A stretch of 64,000 nucleotides of DNA from Blastococcus sp. HT6-30 (GCF_039729015.1 NZ_CP155792.1:3430001-3494000); one strand, 5' to 3'. Shown: positions 44,290 to 53,462, counted from the stretch's first letter. The notes: generated from the sequence alone by a model not told the origin. Made by a program: numbers and translations.

Positions 44290-44373
44290 GGGATTCAGGA
44301 GTCCTTTCCGACTCGGAGCACGTGCGGTGGAATGGAATGGGTGTCGCTGTTCTGACGGGTACGGGCGCTCGGC

Positions 44374-46137
44374 TCAGTCCTCACGCAGACCCACCTTGGC
44401 GCCGAGCTTGTAGGCGATCGTGACCATCACCATCAGCGCCAGCACCATGAGCACGCCGATCGCGGCCAGGACGTTGAACGACCCGTTCTCGAACTGCTCC
44501 CAGATGAGGATGGAGAGCACCTCGTTGCCCGGGCTGTACAGGAGGATCGAGCTGGACAGCTCGCGGAAGCTGACGACCAGGATGTAGATGAAGCCGGCCG
44601 TGATGCCCGGTGACAGCAGCGGCAGCAGCACCCGGCGGAACGTCGTCCACCAGCTGGCGCCACTGACCATCGCCGACTCCTCGAGCTCCGAGGAGATCTG
44701 CGTCATAGACGTCGTCGCGTAGCGCATGCCGTACGGCATGTACTTGGTGCAGTAGGCGATCAGCAGGATCAGCAACGTTCCGTACACCGGCAGCGGGAAC
44801 CGCAGGTACACGAACGAGATCGACAGGCCGAGCACGATGCCGGGGATGACCAGCGGCACGAAGCTGAGCTGCTCGACGATGCCGCGCCCCGGGAGGGTGG
44901 ACCGCACCGAGATCCAGGCCGCGATCGCCATCAGGGCCATGACGATCGTCGCCGAGCCGATGCCCAGGATCAGGCTGTTCCTCAGGGCCCGCGCGGCGGA
45001 GTTCATCTCGAACACCTGGATGAAGTTGTCGAAGGTGAACGCGGAGAAGGCGTCCCACGACGGTGCCTGGTAGTAGGGCAGCAGGGCGGCGTAGATCAGC
45101 ACCAGCAGCGGGCCCAGCACCGTGACGAAGAAGTAGAACAGGATGCCGACGCCGACGACGGGCTTCCACTTGCCCAGGTCCAGCGGCCGCGGACGGAAGC
45201 CCTTGCCGGTGACGGTCTGGTAGGTCTTGCTGCCCTTGCCGGCCAGCAGTCGGCTGACGGCCACACCGATGACGGCGACCGCGAGGAGGCTCACCGCGAG
45301 GGCGCCGGCCGCGCCGAGGTCCTGCGGGTAGCTGCGCAGCACGAAGTAGATCCGGCTGGTGAAGACGTAGATGCCGTTCTGCAGGCCCAGCAGCGCCGGC
45401 ACCTCGAACGATTCGAGGCTGGTGATGAGGATGACCAGGACCGAGGACAGCAGGGCGGGCCGCACCAGCGGCAGGGTCACCTTGCGCAGCGCCTGCATGC
45501 GCGAGGCACCCGACATCAGCGCGGACTCCTCGAGCGAGGGGTCCATCGACCGGAACGCCGCGACCATCAGCAGGAAGACGATCGGCGAGGAGTGCAGCCC
45601 CTCGACCCAGATCATCCCCCAGATGCTGAAGATGTTGAACGGGGCGTCGCCGAGGATCGGCTCGAAGAACGCGTTCAGCAGCCCGATCTGGGGACTGGCC
45701 AGGAAGATCCAGGAGACCGTGTAGAGGATGCCGGGGATGATCAGCGGGACGATCGACGCGGCGAAGAACAGCGCCTTGAAGGGCACCGCCGTGCGCACGT
45801 TGAGGTAGGCCAGCGTGGTGCCGACCGTGATCGACAGCAGAGCCGCCCCGCCGGCGAAGGCGAGGGAGTTGCCCCACAGCTCCCCCATCCGGCCATCGCC
45901 GTAGGCACGCTGGAAACTGCCGAGGTCGAGGCCCTCCGCGTCGAAGAACGTGCCCCAGACGAGGTAGCCGAGGGGGACGAGCGCCAGGTAGCCGATCGCG
46001 GCGGCCACCCCGGCGACGATGAACATCTTGGGCGTCAGTGGCCCCCGCCACCGCGCCTTCTTACGCTCCGGCGGGCCGTCGCTGGGCCGGCGCAACTCCT
46101 CCGGCGTCACCGCCGGATCGGCCAGGTTGGCGGTCAT
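44374..46137 (-). CDS. ABC transporter permease, fused two-domain type
   Basis: A 587-residue permease with two BPD_transp_1 domains in one chain and about 12 transmembrane segments, as in FbpB/ThiP. EAA-loop motifs are visible as EESALMSGASRMQALRKVTLPLVRPAL in the first half and EESAMVSGASWWTTFRRVLLPLLSPG in the second. It forms the channel for the importer whose ATPase and two binding proteins are in the same operon. Confidence 0.9.
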   Translation of the reverse strand: MTANLADPAVTPEELRRPSDGPPERKKARWRGPLTPKMFIVAGVAAAIGYLALVPLGYLVWGTFFDAEGLDLGSFQRAYGDGRMGELWGNSLAFAGGAALLSITVGTTLAYLNVRTAVPFKALFFAASIVPLIIPGILYTVSWIFLASPQIGLLNAFFEPILGDAPFNIFSIWGMIWVEGLHSSPIVFLLMVAAFRSMDPSLEESALMSGASRMQALRKVTLPLVRPALLSSVLVILITSLESFEVPALLGLQNGIYVFTSRIYFVLRSYPQDLGAAGALAVSLLAVAVIGVAVSRLLAGKGSKTYQTVTGKGFRPRPLDLGKWKPVVGVGILFYFFVTVLGPLLVLIYAALLPYYQAPSWDAFSAFTFDNFIQVFEMNSAARALRNSLILGIGSATIVMALMAIAAWISVRSTLPGRGIVEQLSFVPLVIPGIVLGLSISFVYLRFPLPVYGTLLILLIAYCTKYMPYGMRYATTSMTQISSELEESAMVSGASWWTTFRRVLLPLLSPGITAGFIYILVVSFRELSSSILLYSPGNEVLSILIWEQFENGSFNVLAAIGVLMVLALMVMVTIAYKLGAKVGLRED

Positions 46138-46211
46138 CCCGGGGGATCACTCCTTCATGTCTGGGGGTGGGGCAAGGTGGGGAACCGGCCCGGACCGGGC
46201 CTCAGGCGCTC

Positions 46212-46253
46212 GACCGGGGCGGCGCCACGCTGGTGCGTGACGCCGCCCCGGTC
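46212..46253 (-). terminator. Hairpin (attenuator or terminator) after binding protein 2
   Basis: Arms GACCGGGGCGGCG (46212-46224) and CGCCGCCCCGGTC (46241-46253) are extended by CACGC/GCGTG inside. It lies between a binding-protein gene and the permease gene, where partial termination would raise binding protein over permease. Confidence 0.6.
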
Positions 46254-46258
46254 CGGGG

Positions 46259-47368
46259 TCAGTCGCCGATCGTCTCGACGCCCGAGAGCAGGTCGTCGTA
46301 GCGCTGGCTCCACTCGGAGCCCTCGTCGAGCAGCTTCTGGCCGTCCACCGCGACGAGCTCGGACTCGACCTCGACGGTGGACGGGGTGGCCTCCGCGGAG
46401 GCGAGGACCTCCTGGCCCTCCGTGAGCAGCCAGTCCATGAACAACATGGCCGTGGCCGGGTTCTGCGCGGTCTTCATGCAGCTGCCCCCGTTGGGCCGGG
46501 CGATGATCGGGTTGACGTAGGGCTGGGTCTCCAGCGGGGCGCCATCGGCCTTGGCCGCCTCGACGATGTAGGTGTAGTTCGACGAGGCGAGGCCGTACTG
46601 CCCGGCGCTCATCAGCTCGGCCATGACCGTGTGGCCCTTGACCACCTTGGCGCCGTCGACGATGTCGGCCCAGAGCTGGTCGACCTCCTCCTGGCTCCTG
46701 CCCTGCTCGAGCCAGTAGTCGGTCAGCGCCATGTACCAGTCGTAGTCACCGAGCTCGAGGGCCAGCTGGCCGTCGTACTTGGGGTCGGCCAGGTCCTCCC
46801 ACACCTCCGGCGGGTCCTGGATGAGGTTGACGTTCCAGCTCGGCGCGAAGAGGTTGAACCGCGTCGCCACCCAGTCCTCGTACACGCCCGCCTCGGGCAC
46901 CTCCGCGATCCGCTCCGGCGAGGAGCACTGGGCCATGACGTCCTCCTGCTGGAGGGCCATGAGCTCCGTGGCGTTCGTCTCCACCACGTCGTTCCCGGCG
47001 AAACCGGCGTCCTGCTCCTGCAGGATTCGCTGCAGGACGGTCTCGGACCCGGCGCGGTAGGTGCTCACGTCGATGTCGAACTCGTCGCTGAAGGCCTCGG
47101 TGACGGCGTCCACCATGTCGGCGTTCATCGAGGTGTAGAGGTTCAGCCCGTCCTCCTCGGCGGCGAGCTCGACGAGCCGGTCGCGACGTTCCTGACCGGT
47201 GAGCTCGCCGAGCTCCTCGTACAGCTGCTCCGCGTCCGTCGGGCCGGAGGCCGCATCGCCGTTCGACCCGCCGGAGGGCGAGGAGGCCGGGTTGCCGCCA
47301 CAGGCGGCCAGGACCACGACGGCCCCGGCCGCCAGAGCGGTGCGGGCCAGGGTGCGGGGCTTCCGCAT
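46259..47368 (-). CDS. ABC transporter substrate-binding lipoprotein (copy 2)
   Basis: A 369-residue extracellular binding protein. Signal peptide with lipobox VLAAC (Cys24) and a Gly/Ser-rich linker. Mature part has the Fe3+-type (SBP_bac_6/11) fold: LNLYTSMNADMVDAVTEAFSDEFDIDVSTYRAGSE and VVKGHTVMAELMSAGQ. It presents the ligand to the fused permease. Paralogous to the protein at 47427. Both have the YRAxSExVLQRILQE block. Confidence 0.88.
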   Translation of the reverse strand: MRKPRTLARTALAAGAVVVLAACGGNPASSPSGGSNGDAASGPTDAEQLYEELGELTGQERRDRLVELAAEEDGLNLYTSMNADMVDAVTEAFSDEFDIDVSTYRAGSETVLQRILQEQDAGFAGNDVVETNATELMALQQEDVMAQCSSPERIAEVPEAGVYEDWVATRFNLFAPSWNVNLIQDPPEVWEDLADPKYDGQLALELGDYDWYMALTDYWLEQGRSQEEVDQLWADIVDGAKVVKGHTVMAELMSAGQYGLASSNYTYIVEAAKADGAPLETQPYVNPIIARPNGGSCMKTAQNPATAMLFMDWLLTEGQEVLASAEATPSTVEVESELVAVDGQKLLDEGSEWSQRYDDLLSGVETIGD

Positions 47369-47426
47369 GGTGGTTCTCACTTTCTCGAGGGGTTCGGGAC
47401 GTTCGGTCGGACGATGGGTGGGATGG

Positions 47427-48554
47427 TCAGTCGAGCGCCTGGCCGTTGGCGACGACGTCCTCGTACGCCTTGTTCCAGGTGTCGGGGTCCTCGAGCAGCT
47501 TCCGCTCGGGCACGGGGAACACCGCGAGGCCCTCGAGCGGGTCCTCGCCGCCCTCGATGGCGCCGATCCGGAAGGCGTCGGTGAAGACCTCCTGACCACC
47601 GGTCAGCTCGTAGTCGACGAAGAGCATCGCGGCGCACGGGTTCGTGGCGGTCCTCACCAGTCCGATCCCGTTGGGGCGGACGACGATCGGCTGCACCGGC
47701 TCGCCGTCGGCCGGTCGCCACGCGACCGGCGCTCCGCCGGCGGCGGCCTTGTCGATGGTGTGGCTGTAGGACGAGACGGTCACGGCGAACTGGCCGGCCG
47801 ACAGCAGCTCGCCCTGCGTCGTGTGGCCCTTGGCGACCTGCGCGTTGGACGCCATCCGGGTCATGAGGTCGGTGAACTCGTCCTCGCTCATCCCCTGCTC
47901 CTCGACGTAGTAGTCGTGGAGGGCGGCGAACCAGTCGACGTCGCCGACCTCGAGGGAGATGCGCCCCTTCCACTGCGGCTCCGCCAGCTCCTCGAAGGAG
48001 GTCGGCTCCGCGCCCGGCGGGACGAGGTCGGTGTTCCAGCCGACGACGAAGGCGTTGAACCGGGTCGCGGTCCAGTTCTCGTCCTCGCGGCCCTCCTCAC
48101 GGACGGAGTCGCGCAGCTCGCTCTCGTACGGGTAGAGCAGTCCCTCGTCCGAGGCGACGCCCAGCTCGAGGGCGTTGGTCTCGAAGACGTCGGCCCCGTA
48201 GTAGCCGGCCCCGTCCTCCTGCAGGATCCGCTGCAGCACGGACTCGGAGTTGGCCCGGTAGTTGTTCACCTCGATGTCGTACTCCTCGGTGAAGCCGTCG
48301 ATCAGCTTCTCCATGTCCGTGTTGGAGGTGTAGATGTTCAGCTCGCCCTCCTCCTCGGCGCAGGCGACGAGCTCGTCGGTCCGTTCCTGACCCGACATGT
48401 CGTTGAAGCGGTCGTAGGTCTCCGTGGCGGCGGTGGCCTCCGAGGAGTTCCCGTCACCGCCATCGGAGGACGCGGTGGGGGAGCCACCGCAGGACGACGT
48501 CAACAACGCCACGGCGGCAAGACTGGCCAGGGGGACCAGGGGGCGGTTCCGCAT
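47427..48554 (-). CDS. ABC transporter substrate-binding lipoprotein (copy 1)
   Basis: A 375-residue lipoprotein: lipobox LLTSSC, Ser/Gly linker, then LNIYTSNTDMEKLIDGFTEEYDIEVNNYRANSE and VAKGHTTQGELLSAGQ. I take the ATG at 48554, with GGAGAGG just upstream, rather than an in-frame ATG 12 bp earlier. First gene of the transport operon (binding proteins 1 and 2, permease, ATPase, MFS), with a FadR-type operator 116 bp upstream. Confidence 0.87.
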   Translation of the reverse strand: MRNRPLVPLASLAAVALLTSSCGGSPTASSDGGDGNSSEATAATETYDRFNDMSGQERTDELVACAEEEGELNIYTSNTDMEKLIDGFTEEYDIEVNNYRANSESVLQRILQEDGAGYYGADVFETNALELGVASDEGLLYPYESELRDSVREEGREDENWTATRFNAFVVGWNTDLVPPGAEPTSFEELAEPQWKGRISLEVGDVDWFAALHDYYVEEQGMSEDEFTDLMTRMASNAQVAKGHTTQGELLSAGQFAVTVSSYSHTIDKAAAGGAPVAWRPADGEPVQPIVVRPNGIGLVRTATNPCAAMLFVDYELTGGQEVFTDAFRIGAIEGGEDPLEGLAVFPVPERKLLEDPDTWNKAYEDVVANGQALD

Positions 48555-48670
48555 GTGCCTCTCCATTGAGGACGGGGCCTGTCGGCCCGTGAACGGGGTT
48601 GTTCCTGTGCCGTCCCGGGCGACCCCGGGCCCCTCTCGGGTGTGAGGCAGTCAACACAGCCAAGGCGACT

Positions 48671-48681
48671 TGGTCTAACCA
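48671..48681. promoter_or_regulatory. FadR/GntR-type operator (site 7) before the ABC operon
   Basis: TGGTCTAACCA, a full match to TGGTNNNACCA, in the 150-bp gap upstream of binding protein 1 and just past the stop of the next minus-strand gene. Confidence 0.68.
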
Positions 48682-48704
48682 TTCGCCCAAGCGTTATCGG
48701 ACTG

Positions 48705-49547
48705 TTATCGGCCTTCGCAGGCCCGCAAGGGCCCGTCGGCGAGCAGTCGCGCGACGTCGTCGACGGTGGTGCGGGCCATGACCTCGCGTGCGGTGGACGC
48801 CACCGGGATGTCCATGCCGACCTGCTCGGCCAGGTCAGCGGTGTTGGCGAGGTCCTTGGCGTGCCAGGTCAGCCGCATCTGCTCCAGCTCACGCAGCGTC
48901 CGGGAGTCGGTCGGCCCGTCCTGCAGGGCGGCCCGCAGGACCGGCACCGAGACACCGCCGCGCCGCGCCAGTTCCAGCGCCTCGGTGATGGCCGAGATCT
49001 GCGCCCAGTGCACGAGGTTGTTCGCCGTCTTGCCGACCTGGCCGGCTCCGAGCGGACCGAGGTGGTGCACGGCCTTCGTCCATGGTCCGAGCAGCGGCCG
49101 GATGCCGGCGAGCACGTCGGCGTCCCCGCCGACCAGGAGGTTGACCTCCCCGGCCTCGGCCCCGCGCACCCCGCCGGTCAGCGCCCCGTCGAGGACGGCC
49201 ACCCCCGGCGGCGCCGCGGCGGCCACCGCCCGACACGTCTGCGGCCGCACCGAGGAGCAGAGAAGCACGACCGCGCCCTCGGCGCAGCCGGCGAGCAGGC
49301 CGTCGCCACCCAGGCACACACTGCGCACGTCCTCGTCGGTCGGGACGAAGACCGCCACCAGGGCGGCCCCCCGGCCCACGTCGGACAGCGACGCGACCGA
49401 GCGGGCCCCGAGCGCCACGGCTCGCTCGACGGCGGCGCCGTCGAGGTCGTGGACCTGCACGGGGACGCCGCCGGCGAGGAGGTGCCGCACGACCGGGGCA
49501 CCCATCGCGCCCAACCCGATGACGGCGACAGCTGAGGGATCGGCCAC
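48705..49547 (-). CDS. NAD(P)-dependent dehydrogenase, 3-hydroxyisobutyrate dehydrogenase family (copy 2)
   Basis: A 280-residue beta-hydroxyacid dehydrogenase: VIGLGAMGAPVVRHL at the N-terminus, the substrate block DGALTGGVRGAEAGEVNLLVGG, and catalytic Lys in GQVGKTANNLVHWAQ. It parallels copy 1 at 27403 but is in a separate unit. GTG start with AAGGAG seven bases upstream. Divergent from an MFS gene across a perfect palindromic operator. Confidence 0.86.
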   Translation of the reverse strand: MADPSAVAVIGLGAMGAPVVRHLLAGGVPVQVHDLDGAAVERAVALGARSVASLSDVGRGAALVAVFVPTDEDVRSVCLGGDGLLAGCAEGAVVLLCSSVRPQTCRAVAAAAPPGVAVLDGALTGGVRGAEAGEVNLLVGGDADVLAGIRPLLGPWTKAVHHLGPLGAGQVGKTANNLVHWAQISAITEALELARRGGVSVPVLRAALQDGPTDSRTLRELEQMRLTWHAKDLANTADLAEQVGMDIPVASTAREVMARTTVDDVARLLADGPLRACEGR

Positions 49548-49599
49548 TATCGGTCTCCTTCGGAGCAGGCGCCAGCGTGTTCGCCGTCACGTTTCGCAT

Positions 49600-49612
49600 A
49601 AGGTAATACCTT
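49600..49612. promoter_or_regulatory. FadR/GntR-type operator (site 8), divergent promoter
   Basis: AAGGTAATACCTT, a perfect palindrome and a variant of the AATGGTAATACCATT site at 26049, in the 90-bp gap between the divergent dehydrogenase and MFS genes. Confidence 0.6.
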
Positions 49613-49637
49613 CAGACCGGCCGTCAAGGGGGCGTAC

Positions 49638-50960
49638 GTGCGATTGCTGCCGCCCCGCCGGCGACAGGGTGTGCCGGCGACCCAGCGACTGCGGTCATGG
49701 CGGCAACGGACTTTCCGGTCCCTCCGGGTACCGAATTACCGCACGTTCTTCGCCGGTCACGCCGTCAGCGTCTCCGGCACCTGGATGCAGCGGGTCGCCC
49801 AGGACTGGCTCGTGCTGGAGCTGTCGGACTCCGCGATCGCCGTAGGGGTGGCCACCGCCCTGCAGGCCGTGCCGACCCTGCTGCTCGGGGTCTGGGGCGG
49901 GGTCCTGGTCGACCGACTCGACCGCCGCCGCACGATCATGGGAACCCAGGCGGTGAGCGCCGCCCTGGCCGCCGTCCTCGCCGTCCTCACCCTCACCGGC
50001 GCCGTCGAGCTGTGGATGGTCTTCGCCCTGGCTCTCGGCCTCGGCCTGGTCACCGTGCTCGACGTGCCGGCGCGCCAGGCCTTCATCACCGAGATGGTGG
50101 GGCCCGAGGACTACGTAAACGCGCAGTCGCTCAACTCGACGATCCACAACCTGGGACGTCTGCTGGGCCCCGCCGCGGCCGGGCTCCTCATCGCCTGGGC
50201 GGGCAGCGGGCTCGCCTTCGCCGTCAATGCCGCTTCGTTCGTGGGAGTGCTGGCGAGCCTCTGGCGCATCGACCCCGACCGCCTCCGCCGCGGCGAGCCG
50301 GCGCCCCGCCGCAAGGGGCAGGCGATGGAGAGCCTGCGCTACGTCTGGCGCCGCCCCGACCTGCGGGCCTGCATGCTGCTCGTGGCCGTCGTCGCCCTCT
50401 TCGGCCAGAACTTCCGGGTCGTGCTGCCCCTGTTCGCGCGGGACGTCCTCGGCGGTGGCGCGGAGACCTACGGGTGGTTGACCTCCGCACTCGGCGCCGG
50501 GGCCGTCATCGGCGCCCTGGGCAGCGCGGCCCGGGAACGGGTCAGCACGTGGTCGCTCCTGCTGTGGACCGGCGGCTTCGCCGTCGCCAGCATGCTGCTG
50601 GCCGGGGCGCCCGGCCTCGCCGTCGCCCTCGGGCTGCTCGTGGGCCTGGGCGTCACGAACATCTGCTTCAACACCCTGGCGCGGGTCCTGCTGCAACTCA
50701 GCGTCGATGCCTCGATGCAGGGCCGCGTGATCGCGCTGCACGCCACGGTCTTCCTGGGCAGCACACCGATCGGCGGGCCACTGCTCGGCTGGGTCTGCGA
50801 GCAGTTCAGCGCCCGGGCGGGGCTGTTCCTCAGCGGCCTGGCCCCCGCGATCGCGAGCCTCGCGCTCCTGCCCACGCTGCGCCGCCTGCGCCGCCGGGCC
50901 GACGAGCCCGCCGCTCCCGCCGCGGCCGTCGAACCCGGTACGCGGACGACCCTCACGTGA
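49638..50960 (+). CDS. MFS transporter (MFS_3-like)
   Basis: A 440-residue major facilitator with about 12 transmembrane segments; SLRVPNYRTFFAGHAVSVSGTWMQRVAQDWLVL is the diagnostic first segment of the enterobactin-exporter-like group, followed by GGVLVDRLDRRRTIMGTQ. GTG start. One of three MFS genes in the regulon; efflux of intermediates or uptake of substrate cannot be distinguished. Confidence 0.86.
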   Translation: MRLLPPRRRQGVPATQRLRSWRQRTFRSLRVPNYRTFFAGHAVSVSGTWMQRVAQDWLVLELSDSAIAVGVATALQAVPTLLLGVWGGVLVDRLDRRRTIMGTQAVSAALAAVLAVLTLTGAVELWMVFALALGLGLVTVLDVPARQAFITEMVGPEDYVNAQSLNSTIHNLGRLLGPAAAGLLIAWAGSGLAFAVNAASFVGVLASLWRIDPDRLRRGEPAPRRKGQAMESLRYVWRRPDLRACMLLVAVVALFGQNFRVVLPLFARDVLGGGAETYGWLTSALGAGAVIGALGSAARERVSTWSLLLWTGGFAVASMLLAGAPGLAVALGLLVGLGVTNICFNTLARVLLQLSVDASMQGRVIALHATVFLGSTPIGGPLLGWVCEQFSARAGLFLSGLAPAIASLALLPTLRRLRRRADEPAAPAAAVEPGTRTTLT

Positions 50961-51002
50961 GCGGTGCGGCTGGTCCCCCACGGCCGGCCCGGGTTCCCCC
51001 GG

Positions 51003-51527
51003 TCACTGGACGAGCGACCAGACGAGCCCCAGGGAGAGGGCGGCCAGGACCACCGTGAGGGGATCGATGTCCCAGCGGACGACCACCACGGCGACGAGGG
51101 CCACGGCCACCCACTCCACCGGCAGGAGACCCAACGGCACGGCGATGCCCCAGGCGGCCGCCGCGATGAGCCCGGCGATCACGAACCCGGACGACGGCCC
51201 GATCCGGCGCAGGATGCGCCGCATCCGTGACAGCCCCGCACTGACCGCCCCGGCCCCGAGCACGGTCGGCACCAGGATGCCCAGCACGGCCGCCCCGGCC
51301 CCGGGCAACCCGGCGAGGTAGTAACCCACGCCCGCGAGGAAGCCCGCGCGCGGGCCGGGGCCCAGGTAGGTGACCGCCAGGGAGAAGGTGAACAGCTCCG
51401 GCGCCAGCTGGCCGGTCTCGACCCAGCGGCCCTGGATCAGCGGGATCTGGCCGTTGCCCCCGCCGAAGGAGAGCAGCGCCGAGGCCAGCATCAGCAGGAA
51501 GATCTCCAGCACGCCGACGCCGTCCAC
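51003..51527 (-). CDS. Chromate-transporter family (ChrA) half protein, subunit 2
   Basis: A 174-residue membrane protein with about five to six segments and the CHR-family signature SFGGGNGQIPLIQ near residue 20, plus GPGPRAGFLAGVGYYLAG. It is the C-terminal-type half of a short-chain CHR pair. GTG start shares a base with the TAG of the upstream half, so both are made together. In an aromatic-acid regulon an organic-anion substrate is more plausible than chromate. Confidence 0.8.
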   Translation of the reverse strand: MDGVGVLEIFLLMLASALLSFGGGNGQIPLIQGRWVETGQLAPELFTFSLAVTYLGPGPRAGFLAGVGYYLAGLPGAGAAVLGILVPTVLGAGAVSAGLSRMRRILRRIGPSSGFVIAGLIAAAAWGIAVPLGLLPVEWVAVALVAVVVVRWDIDPLTVVLAALSLGLVWSLVQ

Positions 51528-52093
51528 TAGCGTTCGCCGTCTGCCGGCCCGGGCCGGAGCAGGAACGCCCCGAGGACGAACCCGACGACTGCGGACACCA
51601 TCAGCGGCACGCCGAGCACGACCGACACGAGGATCGACGCGCTCAGAAAGACGCCGACCCGCCGGTGCCGACGGCTGCCCTTCTCCCCCCGGACCTGGCG
51701 GTAGGCGTTACCGAACAGGATGCCGACGATCGCGATGCTCACGGTGCGGGTCAGCGGCTCGAGGGGCCCGGCCAGGAGCTCTGGCCCGACGAGCACAGCC
51801 GCGACGACGACGAGCGCCGACGCCGGCAGGACGAGGGCGAGCGCCGCCAGGAACGCCCCGAGCCAGCCACCCACCCGGAAGCCGACCAGGCCACCGAGGG
51901 CGAGGAAACGTGGCGCCGGGATCAACGTCGCGAGCACGAAGGAGGCCCGCAGTTCCTCCTTCGGCAGCCAGCCGGCGCGGTCGACGAGGTCACGCTCCAG
52001 CTTGTCGGTGGCCGCCCACATGCCCCCAAAGGTGGTCGCGCCGACCCGGAGGAAGACGCCGAACACGCCGAGCAGCCGCAGGACGCCCCTCAT
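51527..52093 (-). CDS. Chromate-transporter family (ChrA) half protein, subunit 1
   Basis: A 188-residue CHR-family half with FLRVGATTFGGMWAATDKLERDLVDRAGWLPKEEL at the N-terminus, matching the family's FGGxxA...W block, then ATLIPAPRFLALGGLVGFRVGGWLG. About five transmembrane segments. The ATG at 52093 has no good ribosome-binding site; translational coupling from the upstream gene or an earlier start is possible. It lies 79 bp after the ornithine cyclodeaminase-like gene. Confidence 0.78.
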   Translation of the reverse strand: MRGVLRLLGVFGVFLRVGATTFGGMWAATDKLERDLVDRAGWLPKEELRASFVLATLIPAPRFLALGGLVGFRVGGWLGAFLAALALVLPASALVVVAAVLVGPELLAGPLEPLTRTVSIAIVGILFGNAYRQVRGEKGSRRHRRVGVFLSASILVSVVLGVPLMVSAVVGFVLGAFLLRPGPADGER

Positions 52094-52172
52094 GCGCGGC
52101 GCCCCGGCGCCGGCGGCCGGGCCATCCCCGGGGGCGCCCCGGCCCCGTCCTCCGTACCGAGCGACTCCACCG

Positions 52173-53276
52173 TCAGTCCCGCACGTCCTGCAGGAACCAC
52201 TCCGTCGGCAGCTCACGCCCCAGGCCGCGGCGACGGCACTGCTCGTACACATGGCCCGCGACGGCGAAGAACTGCGCCCCCTGGATGTTCCCCCGCTCCG
52301 AGAACGTGATCTCCGCGTCGTCGGACCGCGCGGTGTCGGCGCCGCTCAGCACGTCCTCCAGGCCGACCATGCGCGGGGCGTCCGGACCGGCCGGCGGCCG
52401 GCGGCCCCGGCCGTGCGTGTGCCGGCCCCACACCGGGTCGTCCTGGCGCGCCGCGTACGCGATGTACTCGTCGGTGGGACGCCAGGTCGGGTCGGTCAGG
52501 GGCGCCGGCGCCGTCCCCAGGCGCAGCCACACGTCGAACACCTGGCGGGCGCGGGCGTCCGGCCGTCCACCGATGCAGGTCACGTGGGTGCCGGGCTCGA
52601 GCCAGTCACCGACGATGACGTCCGCCGCCGCGTCCGTGCAGCCGGCCACGACGTCCGCACCACGGAAGACATCCCGGGGCTCGTCCACGGCGACGACCTC
52701 CAGGCCGTACTCCTCGGCCACCTCGCCGGCGTACCGCTCCCGGTGGGCCCTGGTGGGGCTGTAGACCTGCACGCGCTCCAACTGCCGCACCGTCAGCAGG
52801 GCCGCCAGGTGACTGCGGGCCATGCCACCCGAACCCAGCATCCCGAGCACGCGGGCGTCCTGCCGGGCGGCGTACTTCGTGCCGATCGCGGAGTCCGCGC
52901 CCACGCGCATGTGCTGCAGCACCCCGTCGTTGAGGATCGCCAGCGGCTCGCCGGTCCGGGCGGAGAGGAGGAAGATCAGCCCGCAGAAGGTTCCCGGGCG
53001 CACGCAGTGCTTCTCCTGGGTCCGTGTACCGCCGTACTCGGTCTCGGTCAGCACGTCGGACTTCATGCGGATGGCGTAATACCCGGACGCCGCCGACCCG
53101 CCTTCCATCGTCCCCCACTGGTAGACCGACCGGTCGTCGACCGGCAGGCGCATGTCGATGCGCGGCCGGCAGACGGCCTCTCCCGCGACGAGCTCGCGGT
53201 AGGCCTGTTCGAGGACGGAGATGACCGAGGGCATCTCCAGCACACTCGCCGTCGCCTCGTTGTCGATCAGCAGCAT
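52173..53276 (-). CDS. Ornithine cyclodeaminase/mu-crystallin family protein
   Basis: A 367-residue NAD(P)-binding protein: RMKSDV and LNDGVLQHMRVGADSAIGTKYAARQ in the substrate domain, and LGSGGMARSHLAALL as dinucleotide site. The family contains cyclodeaminases, imine reductases (ketimine reductase) and alanine dehydrogenases. It is longer than typical (about 320-340). First gene of a unit with the split CHR transporter, sharing an operator with bicupin C. The substrate is unknown. Confidence 0.82.
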   Translation of the reverse strand: MLLIDNEATASVLEMPSVISVLEQAYRELVAGEAVCRPRIDMRLPVDDRSVYQWGTMEGGSAASGYYAIRMKSDVLTETEYGGTRTQEKHCVRPGTFCGLIFLLSARTGEPLAILNDGVLQHMRVGADSAIGTKYAARQDARVLGMLGSGGMARSHLAALLTVRQLERVQVYSPTRAHRERYAGEVAEEYGLEVVAVDEPRDVFRGADVVAGCTDAAADVIVGDWLEPGTHVTCIGGRPDARARQVFDVWLRLGTAPAPLTDPTWRPTDEYIAYAARQDDPVWGRHTHGRGRRPPAGPDAPRMVGLEDVLSGADTARSDDAEITFSERGNIQGAQFFAVAGHVYEQCRRRGLGRELPTEWFLQDVRD

Positions 53277-53380
53277 CGCGCACCTCTCGCCGAGGCCCCG
53301 CGCCTCGTGCAGCGCGGGCGACCGGACGGATTGGGGGGACCTACGGAAGAACCTTGGACTGTGACGTGCGCCATGGCATG

Positions 53381-53393
53381 ATGGTCAGACCAT
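53381..53393. promoter_or_regulatory. FadR/GntR-type operator (site 9), divergent promoter
   Basis: ATGGTCAGACCAT, a perfect 6+1+6 palindrome, in the 186-bp gap between the cyclodeaminase-like unit (minus) and bicupin C (plus). Strongest match to the E. coli FadR core TGGTCNGACCA. Confidence 0.75.
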
Positions 53394-53462
53394 TTCGGAG
53401 CATAGTACGGCCATCGGGACGCGACGCGTACGAGCGTGTGCCGGGCCGACGAGGAGGCACAC

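Noticed and set aside
51003..52093. Chromate resistance determinant
   Set aside because: The CHR halves are in an operon with a cyclodeaminase-like gene under the catabolic operator; no ChrB-type regulator is seen.
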